A program made the translations under genes and the position numbers. The notes beneath the pieces are model-generated. The model did not search any database, was not told the DNA's origin, and was given only the letters and a program-made list of their open reading frames with translations. From NCBI RefSeq assembly GCF_009769165.1, contig NZ_CP043476.1, forward strand, positions 4,099,001 to 4,163,000: a stretch of DNA of 64,000 bases, given 5' to 3'. Position 1 is the first letter of the stretch. Each line of letters starts with the position of its first letter. Source of the DNA: Xanthomonas hyacinthi (GTDB lineage: Bacteria; Pseudomonadota; Gammaproteobacteria; Xanthomonadales; Xanthomonadaceae). Below, piece after piece: positions 29,479-40,848 of the stretch.

Positions 29479-29976
29479 ATGCCCATGCCTGAATTTCCTC
29501 CCTTCCGTATCGGCCAGGGCTACGACGTGCACGCCTTCGGAGATGGCGACCACGTGATGCTCGGCGGCGTGCGCGTGCCGCACACGCGCGGCGTGCTCGC
29601 GCACAGCGACGGCGACGTGGTGATCCATGCGCTGTGCGATGCGCTGCTCGGCGCGTTGGCGCTGGGCGACATCGGCCAGCATTTCCCGCCGTCGGACCCG
29701 CGCTGGAAAGGCGCCGACAGCGCCCAGTTCCTGCTCCATTGCGAGCAGCTGTTGCGCGAGCGCGGCTGGCAGCTCGGCAACGCCGACGTCACCGTGATCT
29801 GCGAGCGGCCCAAGGTCGGCCCACATGCGCTGGCGATACGCGAACGCCTGGCCGCGCTGCTGCAGGTCGGCATCGAGCGCGTCAGCGTCAAGGCCACCAC
29901 CAGCGAGCAGTTGGGGTTCACCGGCCGCGGCGAAGGCATCGCGGCGCAGGCGGCGGTGTTGCTGGTGGCGCTGTGA
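29479..29976 (+). CDS. ispF: 2-C-methyl-D-erythritol 2,4-cyclodiphosphate synthase
   Basis: Fifth MEP-pathway enzyme, cyclising CDP-ME 2-phosphate. The 165-residue product has [61 protein letters not shown], containing the zinc-binding Asp/His residues. It ends with [21 protein letters not shown]. An alternative ATG two codons downstream is possible. Its TGA stop overlaps the truD GTG start (GTGA), so the two are translationally coupled. Confidence 0.96.
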   Translation: MPMPEFPPFRIGQGYDVHAFGDGDHVMLGGVRVPHTRGVLAHSDGDVVIHALCDALLGALALGDIGQHFPPSDPRWKGADSAQFLLHCEQLLRERGWQLGNADVTVICERPKVGPHALAIRERLAALLQVGIERVSVKATTSEQLGFTGRGEGIAAQAAVLLVAL

Positions 29977-31037
29977 GCGACTTGCCGCGCGCGTTCGGCG
30001 CCGCGCCGTTGCAGGCGCGCATGCGCAGCGTGGTCGAAGACTTCCAGGTCGATGAAATGCCTGCGTTCGAGCCGAGCGGCGAGGGCGAGCATTTGCTGCT
30101 GACCGTGCGCAAGCGCGGCATGAACACCGCCTTCGCCGCACGCCGCCTGGCGCAGTGGGCCGGTGTGGCGGAGATGGCGATCGGCTATGCGGGCATGAAG
30201 GACCGCCATGCGCTCACCACCCAGCGGTTCTCGGTGCACCTGCCCAAGCGCGTGGCGCCGGCGCTGGAGGCGCTGCACAGCGAAGACCTGCAGGTCGTGC
30301 AGTCGCAGTGGCACAACCGCAAGCTGCCGCGCGGCGCGCTGGCCGGCAACGGCTTCGTGCTGGTGTTGCGCGAGGTGCGCGGCGAGCGCGCCGCGATCGA
30401 GGCGCGGCTGGCGCAGATTGCCGCGCGCGGCATCCCCAACTGGTTCGGCGAGCAGCGCTTCGGCCGCGACGGCGGCAACGTCGGCAACGCGCTGGCGATG
30501 TTCGGCGGGCGCCGGGTGCGGCGCGAGCAGCGCGCGCTGCTGCTGTCGGCGGCGCGCTCGGAGCTGTTCAACCGGGTGCTGGCCGCACGCGTGGCGGCGG
30601 GCAACTGGGACAGCGCGCTGGACGGCGAGGTGTGGCTGCTCGACGGCAGCCGCAGCGTGTTCGGCCCGGAACCCTGGTCCGACGTATTGGCCGAGCGGCT
30701 GCAGCGCTTCGACATCCATCCTTCGGCGCCGTTGTGGGGTGCCGGCGAGCTGCGCAGCGCCGCTGCGGCGCGCGCGCTGGAACTGGCCGCGCTGGACGAT
30801 GCGACGTCGACACGCCTGCGCGAGGGGCTGGAGCGCGAAGGCCTGAAGCAGGAACGGCGCGCTACCCGCTTGCGCGCGGCCGAGCTGCAGTGGCGTTGGC
30901 TGGACACGCACGACGACGTGCTGGAACTGCGGTTCGCGCTGCCGCCGGGCAGCTATGCCACCGCGCTGCTGCACGAGCTGGGCGAGGTGGTCGACGCGGG
31001 GCAGGGCGCGCAGGCCGAGCCGGCGGCGCAGGAATGA
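29973..31037 (+). CDS. truD: tRNA pseudouridine(13) synthase TruD
   Basis: Forms pseudouridine 13 in tRNA-Glu. The 354-residue product has the TruD catalytic motif [21 protein letters not shown] (catalytic Asp in KDRHA) and the domain insert after [25 protein letters not shown]. The start is GTG overlapping the ispF stop, placing SDLPRAFG after the initiator. Adjacency ispD-ispF-truD-surE-pcm matches the E. coli order, although here a minus-strand Smr gene lies between truD and surE. Confidence 0.94.
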   Translation: MSDLPRAFGAAPLQARMRSVVEDFQVDEMPAFEPSGEGEHLLLTVRKRGMNTAFAARRLAQWAGVAEMAIGYAGMKDRHALTTQRFSVHLPKRVAPALEALHSEDLQVVQSQWHNRKLPRGALAGNGFVLVLREVRGERAAIEARLAQIAARGIPNWFGEQRFGRDGGNVGNALAMFGGRRVRREQRALLLSAARSELFNRVLAARVAAGNWDSALDGEVWLLDGSRSVFGPEPWSDVLAERLQRFDIHPSAPLWGAGELRSAAAARALELAALDDATSTRLREGLEREGLKQERRATRLRAAELQWRWLDTHDDVLELRFALPPGSYATALLHELGEVVDAGQGAQAEPAAQE

Positions 31038-31053
31038 GCGGTGTGGCGCCGTT

Positions 31054-31587
31054 TCAGCGCCGCGCCAGCAGCACCAGCATCGCCCCGGTGCCGCCTTGCG
31101 CAGGCGGGGCGGAATGGAACGCCAGCACGTCGTTGCGCTGGCGCAGCAGGCGATCGACCAGGTTCTTCAGCAGCGGGATGCCGCCGGACTGCAGGCCCTT
31201 GCCGTGCACGATGCGCACGCAGCCGAACTCGTGCGCATGCGCCTCGGCGATGAACTGGCGCAGCAACGCCTCGGCCTGCGCCGCGTTGGCGCCATGCAGG
31301 TCGAGTTCGTCCTGGGCGGAGAACAGGCCGCGGCGCAGGCGCTGGAACACCCGCGCCGGCACGGTCTCGCGGCGGTAGCTGGCCACGTCGCCGGCCTCCA
31401 GCGGCGCGCTGTCGCGCAGCAGGCGCTGGAACTCGCTCCGCGCCTCGGCATCGTCGCGCTCGGCCATGCGCGCGCGCGGCTTCGGCCGCGGCTTGGCGTT
31501 GGCCGGCGGCGTCGCGTTGAGCGGCGTGACCGCGCCGATCGCCGCGCGGAACAGCGCGGCGGGATCTTCGTCTTCGGGCTGCGACAT
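31054..31587 (-). CDS. Smr domain protein
   Basis: A 177-residue protein with a C-terminal Smr (MutS2-type small repair) domain, a fold with nicking-endonuclease activity in several members. Here it shows [21 protein letters not shown] (the LDLHG motif), [12 protein letters not shown] (HGKG motif) and a final strand [13 protein letters not shown]. The N-terminal 70 residues are Ala/Pro/Arg-rich and likely disordered. This resembles YdaL/SmrA-type stand-alone Smr proteins. It is transcribed opposite to its neighbours, with its promoter facing surE. The start is at [13 protein letters not shown]; upstream in-frame codons overlap the surE promoter. Confidence 0.87.
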   Translation of the reverse strand: MSQPEDEDPAALFRAAIGAVTPLNATPPANAKPRPKPRARMAERDDAEARSEFQRLLRDSAPLEAGDVASYRRETVPARVFQRLRRGLFSAQDELDLHGANAAQAEALLRQFIAEAHAHEFGCVRIVHGKGLQSGGIPLLKNLVDRLLRQRNDVLAFHSAPPAQGGTGAMLVLLARR

Positions 31588-31685
31588 GGCGCACAGCGTA
31601 ACCCGCTGGCGCGGTCGCGCAAGCGCGCTGTCAGCGACCTGGCAGGATGCATCCGGTATCATGCCGGGGGTTTCCGAGGAGCATC

Positions 31686-32465
31686 ATGCGCGTACTAGTG
31701 AGCAACGACGACGGCGTCGACGCCCCCGGCATCAAGATGCTGGCCGAGCAACTGCGCGGCGCGGGCCACGAAGTGACCGTGGTCGCACCCGATCGCGATC
31801 GCTCCGGCGCCAGCAACTCGCTGACCCTGGACCTGCCGATCCGGATCAAGCGCATCGACCCGCACACCTGCAGCGTCGCCGGCACGCCCACCGATTGCGT
31901 GCACCTGGCGCTCACCGGCATGCTCGAGGACGAACCGGACATGGTGGTCTCCGGGATCAACAATTCGGCCAACATGGGCGACGACGTGATCTATTCGGGC
32001 ACCGTGTCGGCGGCGATGGAAGGGCGCTTCCTGGGCCTGCCCGCGCTGGCGATGTCGCTGGTCACCCACAACCACGAACCCAGGCACTTCCAGACCGCCG
32101 CGCGCGCGGCGGTGGAGATCGTGGCGCGGCTGAAGGCCGATCCGCTGCCGGCGGACACCATCCTCAACGTCAACGTGCCGGACCTGCCGTGGAGCGAGGT
32201 CAAGGGCTTCGAGGTCACCCGGCTCGGCAATCGCCACCGTTCCGAGCCGTGCCTGCCGCAGCCGGACCCGCGCGGCGGCACCGTGTACTGGATCGGCCCG
32301 GCCGGCCGCGAGCAGGACGCCGGCCCCGGCACCGATTTCCACGCCGTGCGCACCGGCTTCATCTCGATCACCCCGATCCAGGTCGATCTGACCCGCTACC
32401 AGGCGCTGGAGACCGTCGCCAGCTGGGTCGGTGGCCTCAGCGCCGCGCTGAGCGACCCGGCATGA
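31686..32465 (+). CDS. surE: 5'/3'-nucleotidase SurE
   Basis: Metal-dependent phosphatase acting on nucleoside 5'- and 3'-monophosphates, associated with stress survival. The 259-residue product starts [15 protein letters not shown] (metal-binding Asp8/Asp9). It continues with [17 protein letters not shown] and [27 protein letters not shown] (second metal-ligand motif). The start ATG follows GAGGAGCATC. The last codon overlaps pcm (ATGA). Confidence 0.96.
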   Translation: MRVLVSNDDGVDAPGIKMLAEQLRGAGHEVTVVAPDRDRSGASNSLTLDLPIRIKRIDPHTCSVAGTPTDCVHLALTGMLEDEPDMVVSGINNSANMGDDVIYSGTVSAAMEGRFLGLPALAMSLVTHNHEPRHFQTAARAAVEIVARLKADPLPADTILNVNVPDLPWSEVKGFEVTRLGNRHRSEPCLPQPDPRGGTVYWIGPAGREQDAGPGTDFHAVRTGFISITPIQVDLTRYQALETVASWVGGLSAALSDPA

Positions 32466-33139
32466 CCCCGCGGCTGCGCCTGCAACCGGAAGCGATCGGC
32501 ATCGGTATGACCTCGCAGCGCGTGCGCGACCGCCTGGTCGAGCGCCTGCGCGAGTCCGGCATCCACGACGAGGCCGTCCTCAACGCGGTGCGCACGGTGC
32601 CGCGGCACCTGTTCATCGACGAGGCGCTGGCCTCGCGCGCCTACGAGGACACCGCGCTGCCGATCGGCCACGGCCAGACCATCTCGCAGCCGTGGGTGGT
32701 GGCGCGGATGACCGAGACCGTGCTCGAGGCGGCGCCGAAGAAGGTGCTGGAAGTGGGCACCGGCTCCGGCTACCAGGCCGCGGTCCTGGCCGCGCTGGGG
32801 CTGGAGGTCTATACCGTGGAGCGTATCGGCGACCTGCTGCGGCAGGCGCGCAAGCGCTTGCGCCAGCTCGGCATGAACGTGCGCAGCAAGCACGACGACG
32901 GCCGCATCGGCTGGGCCGAGCACGGCCCCTACGATGCGATCGTGGTCACCGCCGCGGCGCCGGCGCTGGTCGATGCGCTGGTCGAGCAACTGGCACCGGG
33001 CGGCTGCCTGGTGGCGCCGGTCGGCGGCCCCTCCTCGCAATCGCTGGTGCGCCTGCGCCGCGATGCCGACGGCCGGATCGAACAAGACGTCCTGGCGCCG
33101 GTGACCTTCGTCCCGCTGCTGTCGGGCATGCTGGATTGA
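32462..33139 (+). CDS. pcm: Protein-L-isoaspartate O-methyltransferase
   Basis: Repairs isoaspartyl residues in aged proteins using S-adenosylmethionine. The 225-residue product has [40 protein letters not shown] (substrate-site region) and SAM motif [51 protein letters not shown] follows. It overlaps surE by 4 bp, giving the classical surE-pcm-nlpD stress-survival operon. The 3' end lies in a 15-bp tandem repeat. Confidence 0.96.
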   Translation: MTPRLRLQPEAIGIGMTSQRVRDRLVERLRESGIHDEAVLNAVRTVPRHLFIDEALASRAYEDTALPIGHGQTISQPWVVARMTETVLEAAPKKVLEVGTGSGYQAAVLAALGLEVYTVERIGDLLRQARKRLRQLGMNVRSKHDDGRIGWAEHGPYDAIVVTAAAPALVDALVEQLAPGGCLVAPVGGPSSQSLVRLRRDADGRIEQDVLAPVTFVPLLSGMLD

Positions 33140-33175
33140 ATCACCCTGGATTGAAGCACCCTAGATTGAATCAGC
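33131..33175. repeat. Three tandem 15-bp repeats over the pcm stop codon
   Basis: Three units, CTGGATTGAATCACC, CTGGATTGAAGCACC and CTAGATTGAATCAGC, run head to tail. The first contains the pcm stop codon (TGA in GGATTGAATC), so gain or loss of a unit would leave the protein unchanged. The array ends 13 bp before the yqaA-like start. Confidence 0.85.
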
Positions 33176-33188
33176 GGAGTTGGGTTGG

Positions 33189-33803
33189 ATGAAGATATTC
33201 GGGCCGTTGTACGAGCGTGCCATCGGCTGGTCGCGGCACCGCCGCGCACCGGCGTTCCTGACCGGACTCAGCTTCGCCGAGGCGATCGTGTTCCCGGTGC
33301 CGCCGGAGGTGATGATGGCGCCGATGTCGCTGGCGCAGCCGCGGCGCGCGCTGTGGTTCGCCACGTTGAGCCTGATGGGCTCGCTGGCCGGCGCGCTGGT
33401 CGGCTACATGCTCGGCCATTTCGCTTTCGCCGCGGTGCAGCCGTTGATCGAATGGCTGGGCTGGACGCAGAAGATCGATGCGCAGGTGAGCCATCTGCGC
33501 GAGGTGGTCGCCGAGTCGCCGTGGCGTGCGTTCTGGCTGCTGGTGCTGGCCGGTTTCACCCCGATCCCGCTGAAGATATTTACCTGGGCCTCAGGCATCG
33601 TTGGAATCCCGCTGCTACCGTTCCTGGCGAGCATGCTGGTCGGCCGCGGCAAGCGCGTGTATCTGGTGGCCGGCGCGATCCGCCTGGGTGGGCCGCGTGC
33701 GGAAGCCGCGTTGCGGCGCTGGATCGAACCGCTCGGTTGGATCGCGATGGCGATCCTGGCGCTGCTGGTGGTGTGGGTCATATGGAGAGCGAAGTACGGA
33801 TGA
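33189..33803 (+). CDS. YqaA family (DedA/VTT-like) membrane protein
   Basis: A 204-residue inner-membrane protein of the YqaA/SNARE-associated (VTT) type. Key segments are LSFAEAIVFPVPPEVMMAPMSL (re-entrant loop with the PVPPE motif), SLAGALVGYMLGHFAF and LAGFTPIPLKIFTWASGIVGIPLLPFLASMLVGRGKRVYLVAGAI. A final transmembrane helix AMAILALLVVWVIWR completes it. Biochemical role is unproven; relatives flip or handle lipids. It sits between pcm and nlpD in the stress operon. The ATG at MKIFGPLYERA is preferred over an upstream in-frame TTG. Confidence 0.88.
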   Translation: MKIFGPLYERAIGWSRHRRAPAFLTGLSFAEAIVFPVPPEVMMAPMSLAQPRRALWFATLSLMGSLAGALVGYMLGHFAFAAVQPLIEWLGWTQKIDAQVSHLREVVAESPWRAFWLLVLAGFTPIPLKIFTWASGIVGIPLLPFLASMLVGRGKRVYLVAGAIRLGGPRAEAALRRWIEPLGWIAMAILALLVVWVIWRAKYG

Positions 33804-34582
33804 GCGTCGATCGGGTGGTGCGTAACGGCCTGCGTGGCAGCGTGTGCTTGCTGGTGGCGATAGGTCTGGGCGCATGCAGCAGCGCCACCGTGGTGCGTAC
33901 GTCCGGCAAGCCCAGCGCGGCGGCGCCGCGTCCGTCGGTGCCCAAGCCCGGGGTCAGTACCACCGTGCGCCGCGGCGACACGCTGTATGCGATCGCCCGC
34001 GTCAACAACATCGCGCCGCAGGACCTGGCCGCCTGGAACCGGCTGCCGCCGCCGTACACGATCTACCCCGGGCAGTCGTTGAAGCTGTATCCGCCGGGCG
34101 GTGGCAGCACGGTTGCCGCGCGACCCGGCAGCGCCGCGGTGCCGCCGCCGTCCTCGTCGGGAACGGCGGCGCGTCCGCCGGCCGCCGCTGCGCCGACCCC
34201 GGTCAGCAGCGGCTTCAGCTGGCGCTGGCCGGCCGACGGCGCGGTGGTCAGCCGTTTCGTGGTCGGCGAGACCACCAGGCAGGGCGTGGACATCGCCGGC
34301 AGCAGCGGCCAGGCGGTGCGTGCCGCCGCCGATGGCGTGGTGGTGTATTCGGGCGCCGGCCTGGTTGGCTACGGCGAACTGATCATCATCAAGCACAACG
34401 AGCAATGGCTGTCGGCCTACGGCCACAACCGCAAGCGCCTGGTCAACGAAGGCCAGAACGTGAAGGCCGGCGAGCAGATCGCCGAGATGGGCCGCAGTGG
34501 CGCCGCGCGCGACATGCTGCACTTCGAGATCCGCTACAACGGCAAACCGGTCGACCCATTGCTGTACTTGCCCAGCAAGTAA
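33800..34582 (+). CDS. nlpD: NlpD-like LysM/M23 lipoprotein
   Basis: An outer-membrane lipoprotein which in E. coli activates the amidase AmiC during septal peptidoglycan splitting. The 260-residue product has a lipobox (LGAC, Cys about residue 27). A LysM domain (TTVRRGDTLYAIARVNNIAPQDLAAWNRLPPPYTIYPGQSLKLY) and a Pro/Ala/Ser linker follow. The C-terminal M23 domain includes GVDIAGSSGQAVRAAADGVVVYSG and ends HFEIRYNGKPVDPLLYLPSK. The usual zinc ligand HxxxD is replaced by GVDIAG, so the domain is probably catalytically dead, as in NlpD. An alternative ATG 18 bp upstream is possible; the chosen start overlaps the yqaA stop (ATGA). A second copy of its 3' end lies downstream. Confidence 0.92.
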   Translation: MSVDRVVRNGLRGSVCLLVAIGLGACSSATVVRTSGKPSAAAPRPSVPKPGVSTTVRRGDTLYAIARVNNIAPQDLAAWNRLPPPYTIYPGQSLKLYPPGGGSTVAARPGSAAVPPPSSSGTAARPPAAAAPTPVSSGFSWRWPADGAVVSRFVVGETTRQGVDIAGSSGQAVRAAADGVVVYSGAGLVGYGELIIIKHNEQWLSAYGHNRKRLVNEGQNVKAGEQIAEMGRSGAARDMLHFEIRYNGKPVDPLLYLPSK

Positions 34583-34757
34583 TCGGCACGTCATTGATCG
34601 GGCGGATCCCCGGCCCGGCACAGCGCGCCGGGCGCTCAGCGGCGACCGCAAGCGGCGCCGCTTAGTCCGCTACAACGGCAAGCCCGTCGATCATCTGTTG
34701 TATTTGCCGAACAAGTAATCGGCGCGTCGGTGATCGGGCGGATCCCCGGCCCGGCGC
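34530..34757 (+). repeat. Duplicated 3' end of nlpD (about 92-bp repeat, period 136 bp)
   Basis: Positions 34530 to about 34621 (last 17 codons of nlpD, stop and trailer) recur at 34666 to about 34757. The second copy still reads RYNGKPVDHLLYLPNK-stop. Most differences within the coding part fall at third codon positions (AAA/AAG, CCG/CCC, GAC/GAT, TAC/TAT, CCC/CCG), with P-to-H and S-to-N changes. The following ATCGGGCGGATCCCCGGCCC trailer is identical. The copy has no start and is a relic. Confidence 0.9.
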
Positions 34758-34851
34758 AATGCCAGGCCCGGCGCCGCGCACCAGGCAGGCGCCGCGAGAG
34801 ACCGCTCGGAAAGCGAAACGTGGCCCGCACAACATGTGGCCGCGGCGTCGC

Positions 34852-35226
34852 TCAGCCTTCCAGCAGGAACCCGACCGCCACGCGCCGGCCTTCGGCGGCC
34901 AGCACGTTGTAGGTGCGTGCCGTCGCGGCGTTGTTCATCACTTCGATGCCGATGCCGCGGGTGAGGAACAGCGCCAGCGCGGCGGCGGGCGGGAATACCT
35001 GGCGCTCGCCGGTGCCCAGGATCACCAGCGCCGGATTCAGTTCCAGCAAGGGCTGCAGGTGCTGCGGCTGCAGCTCCGCCGCGGCCGGGGCGTCCCAGTG
35101 CTCGACCAGGGTGTCCGGGGTGAGAATGAAGCTGCGGGTGAGCAGGCGATCGTTCACCTTGGCCTGGCGGCCGTCGGCCATGCGCAGGGTGTAGGCGTAA
35201 TCGGGCAGGTCCTGGGTCAGCTGCAT
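34852..35226 (-). CDS. Mth938-like domain protein (DUF498)
   Basis: A 124-residue protein of the Mth938-like/DUF498 family (relative of the mitochondrial assembly factor NDUFAF3 and archaeal Mth938); bacterial function is unknown. It shows RSFILTPDTLVEHWDA, then LLELNPALVILGTGERQVFPPAA and GIGIEVMNNAATARTYNVLAAEGRRVAVGFLLEG, all family hallmarks. It follows yhbY on the same strand with a 19-bp gap and is probably cotranscribed with it. Confidence 0.85.
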   Translation of the reverse strand: MQLTQDLPDYAYTLRMADGRQAKVNDRLLTRSFILTPDTLVEHWDAPAAAELQPQHLQPLLELNPALVILGTGERQVFPPAAALALFLTRGIGIEVMNNAATARTYNVLAAEGRRVAVGFLLEG

Positions 35227-35245
35227 GATGTCACCGGGAAGCGGA

Positions 35246-35551
35246 TCAGCCGCGCGGCAGCACGATCTGGCGGTCTTCCTTGGCCGGGCGGTACAGGATC
35301 GCGGTATGCCCGATGCGCTGCACCAGCACGCTGTGCGATTGCTCGACCAGGCTGGCGATGCTCGCGTCGCGGACTTCGCGGTCGTCGCCGCCGACCTTCA
35401 CCTTGACCAGTTCGTGGCGCTCCAGCACCTCGTCCAGTTCGGCCAGGAAGGCCGGCGTGATGCCCTTGCCGCCGATCTGCAGCAGGGGTTTGAGGTCGTG
35501 CGCCAGGCCGCGCAGGAAGCGGTTCTGGGTCGGGGTCAGGCTGATCGACAT
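35246..35551 (-). CDS. yhbY: Ribosome assembly RNA-binding protein YhbY
   Basis: A 101-residue CRS1/YhbY (CRM) domain protein that associates with pre-50S particles in E. coli. It carries LTPTQNRFLRGLAHDLKPLLQIGGKGITPAFLAELDEVLERHELVKVKV and a C-terminal GHTAILYRPAKE strand with the GxxG RNA-binding loop (GGKG). The start ATG at MSISLTPTQN is backed by family length. It is divergent from rlmE, with 66 bp between starts, the same arrangement as in E. coli. Confidence 0.93.
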   Translation of the reverse strand: MSISLTPTQNRFLRGLAHDLKPLLQIGGKGITPAFLAELDEVLERHELVKVKVGGDDREVRDASIASLVEQSHSVLVQRIGHTAILYRPAKEDRQIVLPRG

Positions 35552-35617
35552 GCAGGCGGGAACGGGGTTGCCAAGGGCGATCAGGGTATCATGGCCGCCC
35601 ACCACGACCGCGATCCC

Positions 35618-36250
35618 ATGGCAACCCGCAGCAAAAGCAGCCAACGCTGGCTCCGCGAACATTTCGCCGACCCCTTCGTGAAGAAGGCCCGGGCCGAAGG
35701 CATGCGTTCGCGCGCCGCCTACAAGCTGGAAGAGCTGCTGCAGCGCGACAAGCTGCTCAAGCCGGACATGCTGGTGGTCGATCTCGGTGCCGCGCCGGGC
35801 GGCTGGTCGCAGCAGGTGCGCAAGTCGCTGGGCGAGCGCGGCCGGGTGCTGGCGCTGGACATCCTGGAGATGCCGCCGCTGGCCGGTGTGGAGTTCCTTC
35901 ACGGCGACTTCAGGGAAGACGCGGTGCTATCGCAGTTCGAGGCGATGCTGGGCGGCAACCCGGTAGACCTTGTGCTGTCGGATATGGCCCCCAATAAAAG
36001 CGGCATGGATGCGGTGGACCAGCCGCGGATGATGCACCTGGCCGAATTGGCGATGGCGTTCGCCGATGCCCACCTCAAACCGGGCGGGGCGTTCCTGATC
36101 AAGCTGTTCCAGGGCGTGGGGTCCGACGACTACATCCGCGAGATGCGTCGCCGCTATGAAAAGGTGTCCATCCGCAAACCGGCCGCCTCGCGCAAGCGCT
36201 CGCCGGAGGTCTATGTCCTCGGACAGGGCAAGCGTGCCCGGATCGAGTAA
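35618..36250 (+). CDS. rlmE: 23S rRNA (uridine(2552)-2'-O)-methyltransferase RlmE
   Basis: The heat-shock methyltransferase (FtsJ/RrmJ) that modifies U2552 of 23S rRNA. The 210-residue product has the start SKSSQRWLREHFADPFVKKARAEGMRSRAAYKLEELL, SAM motif VVDLGAAPGGWSQQ, then LVLSDMAPNKSG (catalytic Asp) and FLIKLFQG (catalytic Lys), completing the K-D-K-E set. ftsH starts 54 bp downstream and is usually in the same operon. Confidence 0.95.
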   Translation: MATRSKSSQRWLREHFADPFVKKARAEGMRSRAAYKLEELLQRDKLLKPDMLVVDLGAAPGGWSQQVRKSLGERGRVLALDILEMPPLAGVEFLHGDFREDAVLSQFEAMLGGNPVDLVLSDMAPNKSGMDAVDQPRMMHLAELAMAFADAHLKPGGAFLIKLFQGVGSDDYIREMRRRYEKVSIRKPAASRKRSPEVYVLGQGKRARIE

Positions 36251-36304
36251 GCTGAACCCGTCGCATAACGCATCGAGAATAGAGTTGAAGGGACACCGGA
36301 GCCA

Positions 36305-38245
<1,941 letters not shown>

Positions 38246-38268
38246 GCGCACGCTCGGGTCCGCCAGAA

Positions 38269-38296
38269 AGCCAGGGAGCGATCCCTGGCTTTTTTG
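38269..38296 (+). terminator. Rho-independent terminator after ftsH
   Basis: A 9-bp stem AGCCAGGGA/TCCCTGGCT with a GCGA loop (38269-38277, 38282-38290) is followed by TTTTTG. Confidence 0.9.
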
Positions 38297-38577
38297 TTGC
38301 CGATGCTTGCGACAGCGACGCTGCAGGGTCGCCAGCCGTAGCGGCGGACGCCATGTCTTGCACGCATCCCGCCGCCACGTCGTCGCACGCACGCTGGCTG
38401 CGCGACAATAGCCTTCCGTTACCACCATAAGCCGCCCATGCCATCGCCCCTTTGCCCGTCGCCGCCGCCCGTTGCGCATGCTGCCGTCTCCGCGACGATC
38501 CGCAGTGCTGCCCGCACTGCAGCGGACGCTACGCGCGGCATCCGCATGCGCTGCGGCAGCAGGCAGGAGCACCGCTG

Positions 38578-39477
38578 ATGTTCGAGACCTCGCCGAGCCT
38601 GGATTGCGGCGGACGCCGCCTGCTGCTGGATCGTCCGCGGGTGATGGGCATCGTCAACGTCACCCCCGACTCGTTTTCCGACGGCGGCGCGCATGCGACG
38701 GTGGAGGCGGCTGTCGCGCATGGCCTGCGCCTGGTGGAGGAGGGCGCCGACCTGCTCGACATCGGCGGCGAATCGACGCGTCCCGGCGCCACCCCGGTAT
38801 CGGTGGAGGAGGAATTGCGCCGGGTCATCCCGGTGATCGAGCGGCTGGCGGCGCAGACCGCATTGCCGCTGAGCGTGGACACGTTCAAGCCGGAGGTGAT
38901 GCGCGCGGCGGTCGCCGCCGGCGCCGGCATGATCAACGACATCCAGGCCTTGCGCCGGCCCGGTGCGCTGGACGCGGCGGCAGACCTGCGCGTGCCGGTG
39001 GTGCTGATGCACATGCCCGACGACGCCTACGCCGCCGGCAGCGCGCCGCACTACGACGACGTGGTCGGCGAGGTGCACCGGTTCCTGGCCGAGCGCATCT
39101 TCGCCGCGGAAATGGCCGGCATCGACAAGCGCCGCCTGCTGGTCGATCCGGGCTTCGGTTTCGGCAAGGGCACCGCCGACAACCTGCAGTTGCTGGCGCA
39201 GCTGTCGCGTTTCGTCGAACTCGGCGTGCCGGCGCTGGCCGGGCTGTCGCGCAAGCGCAGCATCGGCGAACTGACCGGGCGCGCCGCGCCGGAGCAGCGC
39301 GTGGCCGGCTCGGTGGCGGCGCACCTGCTGGCCGCGCAGCGCGGCGCGCTGCTGCTGCGCGTGCACGATGTCGCCGCCACGGTGGACGCGCTGAAGGTCT
39401 GGCAGGCGCTGGCGGCGGTGCCGCTGCCGCGCAGCGGCGCCGCATCCGCCGCGATCCGTTGGCCGGATGAGGATTGA
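38578..39477 (+). CDS. folP: Dihydropteroate synthase
   Basis: Condenses p-aminobenzoate with hydroxymethyl-dihydropterin diphosphate; the sulfonamide target. The 299-residue product has [17 protein letters not shown] (phosphate loop), then [50 protein letters not shown] and [20 protein letters not shown] complete the TIM barrel. The start is the ATG directly before TTCGAGACC; the longer open frame upstream is in non-coding sequence. The stop overlaps the miaA ATG by one base. Confidence 0.95.
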   Translation: MFETSPSLDCGGRRLLLDRPRVMGIVNVTPDSFSDGGAHATVEAAVAHGLRLVEEGADLLDIGGESTRPGATPVSVEEELRRVIPVIERLAAQTALPLSVDTFKPEVMRAAVAAGAGMINDIQALRRPGALDAAADLRVPVVLMHMPDDAYAAGSAPHYDDVVGEVHRFLAERIFAAEMAGIDKRRLLVDPGFGFGKGTADNLQLLAQLSRFVELGVPALAGLSRKRSIGELTGRAAPEQRVAGSVAAHLLAAQRGALLLRVHDVAATVDALKVWQALAAVPLPRSGAASAAIRWPDED

Positions 39478-40427
39478 TGGCGGCCGACCGGCGCCCGCGC
39501 GCGATCGCGTTGATGGGGCCGACCGCATCGGGCAAGACCGCCGCGGCGATCGCCCTGGCCGAGCGCTACGGCGGCGAGATCGTCAGCGTCGATTCGGCGC
39601 TGGTGTATCGCGGATTGAACATCGGCGCGGCCAAGCCCGATGCCGCGCAGCTGGCGCGCGTGCCGCATCATCTGCTGGACCTGCGCGATCCGTGGCAACC
39701 CTATTCGGCGGCCGAGTTCGCGCTGGACTCGCGCGCCGCGCTGGACGCGATCGTGGCCCGCGGCCGCCTGCCGATCCTGGCCGGCGGCACCGGCCTGTAT
39801 TTCCAGGCGCTGCTGGAGGGCCTGGCGCCGATGCCGCCGGCCGATCCGCAGCTGCGCGCGGCGCTGGCCGCGCGCGCGCAGGTCGAAGGCTGGGCGGCGC
39901 TGCACGCGCAGCTGCAGCAGGTCGATCCGCTGGCTGCGCGGCGGATCCGGCCCGGCGATGCGCAGCGCATCCAGCGCGCGCTGGAAGTGTTCCAGCTCAG
40001 CGGCCGCCCGATCAGCGAGTGGCAGGCGCAGCCCGGACCGCCGCGGCTGCCGCTGCAGGTGCTGAAGCTGGTGCTGGCGCCCGCCGCGCGCGCGCTGCTG
40101 CATCGGCGCATCGAGCTGCGCTTCGACGCGATGCTGGCGCAGGGCTTCCTCGACGAGGTGCGTGCGCTGCGCGCGTTGCCGGCGCTGCGCCAGGTGGCGC
40201 AGCCGCTGGAGCTACCGGCGCTGCGCGCGGTCGGCTACCGCCAGGCCTGGGAACACCTGGACGGCGCCAGCGATGCGGCGACGTTCCGCGATCGCGGGAT
40301 CTTCGCCACCCGCCAGCTGGCCAAGCGGCAGTTGACCTGGCTGCGCGGGGAACTGGACGTGCGCTGGTTCGACCCCGAATGCGACGGCGCGCGGCTGGAT
40401 GTCGCCGTGGCGGACTTTCTTGGCTGA
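39477..40427 (+). CDS. miaA: tRNA dimethylallyltransferase MiaA
   Basis: Adds the dimethylallyl group to A37 of tRNAs reading UNN codons. The 316-residue product has a P-loop [43 protein letters not shown], the DMAPP-site segment [18 protein letters not shown] and [34 protein letters not shown] and [13 protein letters not shown] end the catalytic fold. The start ATG overlaps the folP stop; an in-frame TTG one codon upstream is less likely. hfq follows, the common miaA-hfq-hflX arrangement, with a 119-bp gap suggesting an own hfq promoter. Confidence 0.95.
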   Translation: MAADRRPRAIALMGPTASGKTAAAIALAERYGGEIVSVDSALVYRGLNIGAAKPDAAQLARVPHHLLDLRDPWQPYSAAEFALDSRAALDAIVARGRLPILAGGTGLYFQALLEGLAPMPPADPQLRAALAARAQVEGWAALHAQLQQVDPLAARRIRPGDAQRIQRALEVFQLSGRPISEWQAQPGPPRLPLQVLKLVLAPAARALLHRRIELRFDAMLAQGFLDEVRALRALPALRQVAQPLELPALRAVGYRQAWEHLDGASDAATFRDRGIFATRQLAKRQLTWLRGELDVRWFDPECDGARLDVAVADFLG

Positions 40428-40546
40428 TTTGGCTACACGCCTTGCTGTGCTGGTGCCCGCGGTTGTGTAACATCGGCGGTCCGGGCCACGGCAGGGGAGC
40501 TGCAGTGCCGTGCCGGGCACATAAAAACTATAAACGGGAGTGAAGC

Positions 40547-40822
40547 ATGTCCAAGGGGCAATCCTTACAGGATCCTTTCCTGAACGCGCTGCGTCGCGAA
40601 CGGGTGCCGGTCTCGGTGTACCTGGTCAACGGCATCAAGCTGCAGGGTACCATCGAGTCCTTCGACCAATTCGTGGTGCTGTTGCGCAACACCGTGAGCC
40701 AGATGGTCTATAAACACGCCATTTCCACCGTGGTGCCCGCGCGCAACGTGCGCGTCGGACCGGGCGGTGGCTATGTGCAGCAGAACGAGGGTGGTAGTGC
40801 GGACGATGACGAAGCCGAGTAG
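40547..40822 (+). CDS. hfq: RNA chaperone Hfq
   Basis: Hexameric Sm-like RNA chaperone pairing small RNAs with mRNAs. The 91-residue product has the Sm1 motif [39 protein letters not shown] and the Sm2 motif [14 protein letters not shown], both intact with the proximal-face Gln and the distal-face Tyr/Ile residues. A short acidic tail (SADDDEAE) follows. RBS GGGAG is seen before the ATG. hflX starts 26 bp downstream. Confidence 0.98.
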   Translation: MSKGQSLQDPFLNALRRERVPVSVYLVNGIKLQGTIESFDQFVVLLRNTVSQMVYKHAISTVVPARNVRVGPGGGYVQQNEGGSADDDEAE

Positions 40823-40848
40823 GACGCTGTTGAAGACCGGAGCCGCGG

